From the NCBI RefSeq assembly GCF_914768025.1, contig NZ_CAJZCE010000010.1:1-64000 (forward strand): a DNA stretch of 64,000 nt. The letters are read 5' to 3'. A program made the position numbers and the translations under genes. Under the pieces are notes generated by a model that did no database searches, had not been told where the DNA came from, and saw nothing but the letters and a program-made list of their open reading frames with translations. The DNA comes from Snodgrassella gandavensis (lineage in GTDB: Bacteria; Pseudomonadota; Gammaproteobacteria; Burkholderiales; Neisseriaceae). Positions 61,022 through 64,000 of the stretch are shown piece after piece; position 1 is the stretch's first letter, and every line of letters starts with the position of its first letter.

Positions 61022-61051
61022 CTTGAAATAGCGCCACAACGACCCAATTTA
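61022..61051 (+). promoter_or_regulatory. Heat-shock (RpoH-type) promoter for grpE
   Basis: CTTGAAA (61022-61028), a 14-bp spacer and CCCAATTTA (61043-61051) closely match the sigma-32 consensus (CTTGAAA, 11-16 bp, CCCCATNT). It lies 35 bp before the grpE start, where heat-shock control is expected. Confidence 0.7.
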
Positions 61052-61085
61052 ATCAAATAATTCACCTTTTTGCCGAGGAAAAAAC

Positions 61086-61634
61086 ATGCAACCGGAAAAC
61101 AACACTGAAAACGAAACTCAGATTAACGATAACACCGAAACCACAGAACCAACTGTTGCCCCCGAAGCCTCCATCGAAGACTTACAGGAACGTATTAACG
61201 AGCTTGAAGGACAACTCAAAGACGAACAACTGCGTGCACTCGCAACCGAACAGAACCTGCGTCGCCGCCATCAGGAAGAGCTCGAAAGCGCGCACAAATT
61301 TGCCGGCCAGAAATTTGCCAGTGCCATGCTGCCGGTCAAAGACTATCTGGAAATGGCACTGCAAGACCAGAGCGGCAACTTTGATGCCCTGAAAATGGGC
61401 GTACAAATGACCCTCACCGAATTACAAAAAGCTTTTGACCAGTCTAACGTTAAAGAAATCGCCCCAAAAGCCGGTGATAAACTTGACCCACACCGCCATC
61501 AGGCTTTGCAAAGCGTAGACAGCGAACAGGAACCCAACACCGTGGTTTCCATTATGAAAAAAGGCTATACCCTTGCCGACCGCGTATTACGCCCAGCCAT
61601 GGTAACCGTAGCCAAAGCGGCTGACGCAGAGTAA
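61086..61634 (+). CDS. grpE: Nucleotide exchange factor GrpE
   Basis: GrpE releases ADP from DnaK in the Hsp70 cycle. The 182-residue protein has an acidic Asn/Glu/Thr-rich tail (residues 1-28), the long dimerising coiled coil (EDLQERINELEGQLKDEQLRA through LESAHKFAGQKFAS) and the beta domain with DPHRHQALQSV and VVSIMKKGYTLADRVLRPAMVTVAK. GAGGAA precedes the ATG. dnaK and dnaJ are not adjacent in this window. A strong terminator follows. Confidence 0.96.
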   Translation: MQPENNTENETQINDNTETTEPTVAPEASIEDLQERINELEGQLKDEQLRALATEQNLRRRHQEELESAHKFAGQKFASAMLPVKDYLEMALQDQSGNFDALKMGVQMTLTELQKAFDQSNVKEIAPKAGDKLDPHRHQALQSVDSEQEPNTVVSIMKKGYTLADRVLRPAMVTVAKAADAE

Positions 61635-61645
61635 ATCCGCGTACA

Positions 61646-61686
61646 CAAAAACCGTCAGACACACCATTGTCTGACGGTTTATATAT
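61646..61686 (+). terminator. Rho-independent terminator after grpE
   Basis: AAACCGTCAGACA pairs with TGTCTGACGGTTT around a short loop and runs into T/A-rich sequence, 13 bp after the stop. Confidence 0.85.
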
Positions 61687-61777
61687 AATATCCCTGCCCA
61701 ATTACATTTTTTTCGAAGAGCAAAAAAACAACATGCCGCTCCGGCTATCCATCTGAGCAGTAAAACTACACCTGAAA

Positions 61778-62197
61778 TTATTGCTCAGCAATCACATCAA
61801 TAAACACCAGCGGCTCCTTACCTATATTGGCCAAAGCATGCGATTGCCCTTTACGCGCAATTGTCACATCACCAGCCGTAACTTGATAAGACTTACCATC
61901 AGAATCAGTAAACAGACCTATCCCCGAAACAATAATATAAGTATCCTCATTATGCTCATGCCGATGAAAACCAATTGAATCACCCGGCTGCAACGTCATC
62001 CAGCCAATCTCCTTGATCGCCTCATCCCTCTTTGCCGCATCTCGTCTGAATGCAAACTGCCCATACAAAGTGCCCTTACCACCTGCTGCGGCATCGCGAT
62101 TAAAACCAATCAATTCATCTTTTGAATACACATCAGCCCATACCGTACTGGCCATAGCGGCCAGCATCAGTGCAAGCAACCATCTAGCTAACATCAT
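61778..62197 (-). CDS. Secreted cupin-domain protein
   Basis: The 139-residue protein has a Sec signal peptide (MLARWLLALMLAAMASTVWA, cleavage about residue 22). A single cupin barrel follows, with motif 1 GDSIGFHRHEHNEDTYIIVSGIG, which carries the HxH...E metal ligands, and motif 2 GDVTIARKGQSHALANIG with a further His. The substrate is unknown. A GGAGGTGG ribosome-binding site is just upstream and the ATG may be the second of two. It lies 19 bp after the anchored gene at 62217 and is probably co-transcribed with it, both acting outside the cytoplasm. Confidence 0.85.
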   Translation of the reverse strand: MMLARWLLALMLAAMASTVWADVYSKDELIGFNRDAAAGGKGTLYGQFAFRRDAAKRDEAIKEIGWMTLQPGDSIGFHRHEHNEDTYIIVSGIGLFTDSDGKSYQVTAGDVTIARKGQSHALANIGKEPLVFIDVIAEQ

Positions 62198-62216
62198 TCC
62201 ACCTCCATATCAAAAG

Positions 62217-62918
62217 TCACTTATAATCCGGCCATACTTTTTCAGCAGCAAGCCGGGTAACATTACACACCAGTATTACTTCACACGCTCCCGCTCCCCT
62301 GTCAGTGCGTGACAATGACGATACCACATACCTATTTCCCATATCGACCCTAACCAGCCAACCATCCACACGGACATTATCCCCAACCTTAATACCGCTA
62401 ATCTGAGCAGCTATTTTTTTATTTGCCGGAATCAAATGGACATTCGAAGCATTCAGGTACATATCATCATAAGAATATGGCATAGAGCCCCCATCTTTAG
62501 TGCCGGCAATACCACCAAAACGGGCTCTCTGCTCAAATTTCAGACGCTTTACTACCTTTTCATTAGCCATAAACCCCCACCCCACAAACCAGTCAATTGC
62601 AGAGATACTAGCGGATTCATCATAAAGATAAGCAGCGCGATGTAGTACACGTGCGGGCATACTAAATCCGGCCAAAGGAGTCATTTTCACCTTTGGCAAC
62701 ACAAACGGCTGCATTCCTTTTGGTATTTCTGTTTGCAATGGTTCATCACCCGTAGCCATCGGCGGAAACTGCGAACAATCCACACCATCATTTAAATATG
62801 TTGGCATAACCACCCGTGGTGAATAAGGTGAAAATCGCCACCAGCCAACACATAATAATAAAATACCTATCAATAACTTCCGATATTGATAAAAAAAATC
62901 CATGGCAAACCTAAGCAA
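62217..62918 (-). CDS. Conserved membrane-anchored protein of unknown function
   Basis: The 233-residue protein has an N-terminal membrane anchor (KLLIGILLLCVGWWRF). An exported domain follows whose landmarks recur in a conserved proteobacterial hypothetical family, as far as I remember it: ARVLHRAAYLYDESASISAID, FVGWGFMAN, NVHLIPANKK, a VGDNVRVDGWLV core, and a C-terminal VVSSLSRTDRGAGACEVILV. No catalytic motif is obvious and no function should be assigned. It is probably transcribed together with the secreted cupin gene. Confidence 0.72.
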   Translation of the reverse strand: MLRFAMDFFYQYRKLLIGILLLCVGWWRFSPYSPRVVMPTYLNDGVDCSQFPPMATGDEPLQTEIPKGMQPFVLPKVKMTPLAGFSMPARVLHRAAYLYDESASISAIDWFVGWGFMANEKVVKRLKFEQRARFGGIAGTKDGGSMPYSYDDMYLNASNVHLIPANKKIAAQISGIKVGDNVRVDGWLVRVDMGNRYVVSSLSRTDRGAGACEVILVCNVTRLAAEKVWPDYK

Positions 62919-63157
62919 GAATATTCAATCCAGATTTTAGTTCTATACCAAAAATAATATTTTTATCTTAACAACTGACAAAATTAATAGTAAATAAATA
63001 TTAAAAATAAACGTTCTAAGTGTATAGCTCCCTCCTAAAAGAAACAAACACATAATCAATCTGGCTGATTATTAACTTTAATTGTTCTTTGTTCTTGCTT
63101 ATCACCAGTTAATCAAGTATAAACACATAACACCGATATTACCTTATACTGTAAAAA

Positions 63158-64000
63158 ATGATAAAATCCATGCGCTTATCAAGCCTATTTTTTATTTTTA
63201 TCTGCATAGCCATAAAAATGGCTATGGCAAAAGAAGTAGTATTACCGGTAACCTTTACCAAAGATCCCCATATTGCCAAAGTAGTCTTAAATATCAATGG
63301 CAAACCAAGCCAGTTTCAGCTTGATACAGGTTCACAGACAGCCTTGCATTTACCGCTAAATACACTGCAACAACTGCCAGATACGACCAAAAACCAAAAT
63401 ACCAATAAAAGTCTGGATTTAAGCGGAAAAATTAATGAAACACAAAAATTTCTGATAAAACATCTAGATATTAACGGGCTTAACTTTGACAACATCAATG
63501 CAGAAGAACTGAAACCATGGGGCTGGAGTTATTCCAGTACTGAGGAACAGGCACCTGCACCAGATGACAACCTGCCAGTTATCGGTTTGCCACTCTTTCA
63601 GAATCACATCCTTACTCTGGATTTTGCGCACAAAAAAATCATAATCGATGATGGTCAGGATTCTGCCCAGATAAACCAGCAATGGATTGCTTTCCCCTAC
63701 AACATTCATCCCAAAGAAGGCATTATCATCAATCTTACCGACCAGAAAAAACCATACAGCCTAGTTCTGGATACCGGTGCATCAATGACCTTTATCAAAG
63801 GCAAATCACTGCCAGCATCATTCAACAACAGCAATAAAACACCCGCAGCCAAATCTGAAGAAGCCACACTGCGGCTGAATAAAAAAGGCAATCCCCAGAC
63901 AGTTAAAATCATTCTGACTAACCCATCCATCCGTAAAATCCCCATTCAGGCGGCTATTATGGACGGTATGCCGGACCAATTTGAATCAGACGGCTTACTT
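63158..64000 (+). CDS. Secreted tandem retropepsin-like aspartic protease, partial (runs off window)
   Basis: This open frame is missing from the ORF track because it has no stop before the window edge. From the ATG at 63158 it runs 281 codons. A signal peptide (ending near AIKMAMA, residue 24) is followed by a first aspartyl-protease-like domain with LDTGSQ (Asp near 56) and the domain-closing VIGLPLFQNHILTLDF. A second LDTGAS (Asp near 205) begins another domain. Two DTG motifs in one chain suggest a built-in pseudodimer. An ATG four codons later is an alternative start. The upstream 62919-63157 is AT-rich with no gene. Confidence 0.8.
   Translation, partial: MIKSMRLSSLFFIFICIAIKMAMAKEVVLPVTFTKDPHIAKVVLNINGKPSQFQLDTGSQTALHLPLNTLQQLPDTTKNQNTNKSLDLSGKINETQKFLIKHLDINGLNFDNINAEELKPWGWSYSSTEEQAPAPDDNLPVIGLPLFQNHILTLDFAHKKIIIDDGQDSAQINQQWIAFPYNIHPKEGIIINLTDQKKPYSLVLDTGASMTFIKGKSLPASFNNSNKTPAAKSEEATLRLNKKGNPQTVKIILTNPSIRKIPIQAAIMDGMPDQFESDGLL

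Noticed and set aside
63082-63945. Track ORFs at 63082-63324 (+) and 63316-63945 (-)
   Set aside because: They overlap the long open retropepsin-like frame that runs to the window edge and are shadows of it.

Overview
The window is a chromosomal segment of a betaproteobacterium of the family Neisseriaceae. Supporting evidence is the unbroken order tRNA-Tyr/Gly/Thr - tuf - tRNA-Trp - secE - nusG - rplKAJL - rpoBC - rpsLG - fusA - tuf - rpsJ, pilT/pilU divergent from yggS, pilF-pilG-pilD followed by coaE-zapD-yacG, cysTWA, and two sequences resembling Neisseriaceae DNA-uptake-sequence (DUS) dialects. Intergenic DNA is AT-rich. A bee-gut relative such as Snodgrassella is a reasonable guess, but the genus was not tested.

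Layout. 1-160 is the 3' end of an IS3-type transposase beside rpsJ. 329-18915 (minus) is the translation/transcription core. It has two tuf copies that look identical, recognisable promoters before rpsL, rplK and the tRNA cluster, and leader structures resembling the L1 and L10 autoregulatory sites. 19028-25933 is a housekeeping stretch: ferredoxin, rsmD, topA, smg, dprA, a DUF2071 protein and ruvC. 26060-29426 holds a MurU-like nucleotidyltransferase and the pilus retraction ATPases PilU and PilT. 29586-35058 holds yggS, proC and yggT; yggS is separated from proC by an oppositely oriented block of pdxY, a membrane-anchored EEP-family protein and a decayed VWA-domain lipoprotein gene. This is the most accessory-looking part.

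35221-45768 holds dksA (zinc-site residues replaced), rnhB-lpxB, a tRNA-Pro/Arg/His cluster, folD, a membrane protein, a GAPDH gene, an M61 peptidase, a COG4255-like protein and recJ. 45970-54675 holds the type IV pilus assembly genes with coaE, zapD and yacG, then an ABC-2 exporter, a BolA protein and murA. 54944-57764 (minus) is cysTWA. 58115-64000 holds ppc, grpE behind a heat-shock (RpoH-type) promoter, a two-gene secreted/anchored pair, and a tandem retropepsin-like protein cut by the window edge and missing from the ORF track.

I found no convincing new multi-gene system. The best leads are the accessory block inside the yggS-proC neighbourhood, the stem-loops at fusA/tuf, rplL/rpoB and rplA/rplJ, a terminator only about 20 nt before secE, and the tandem aspartic protease at the right edge. 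Everything comes from reading the sequence; no database search was run.
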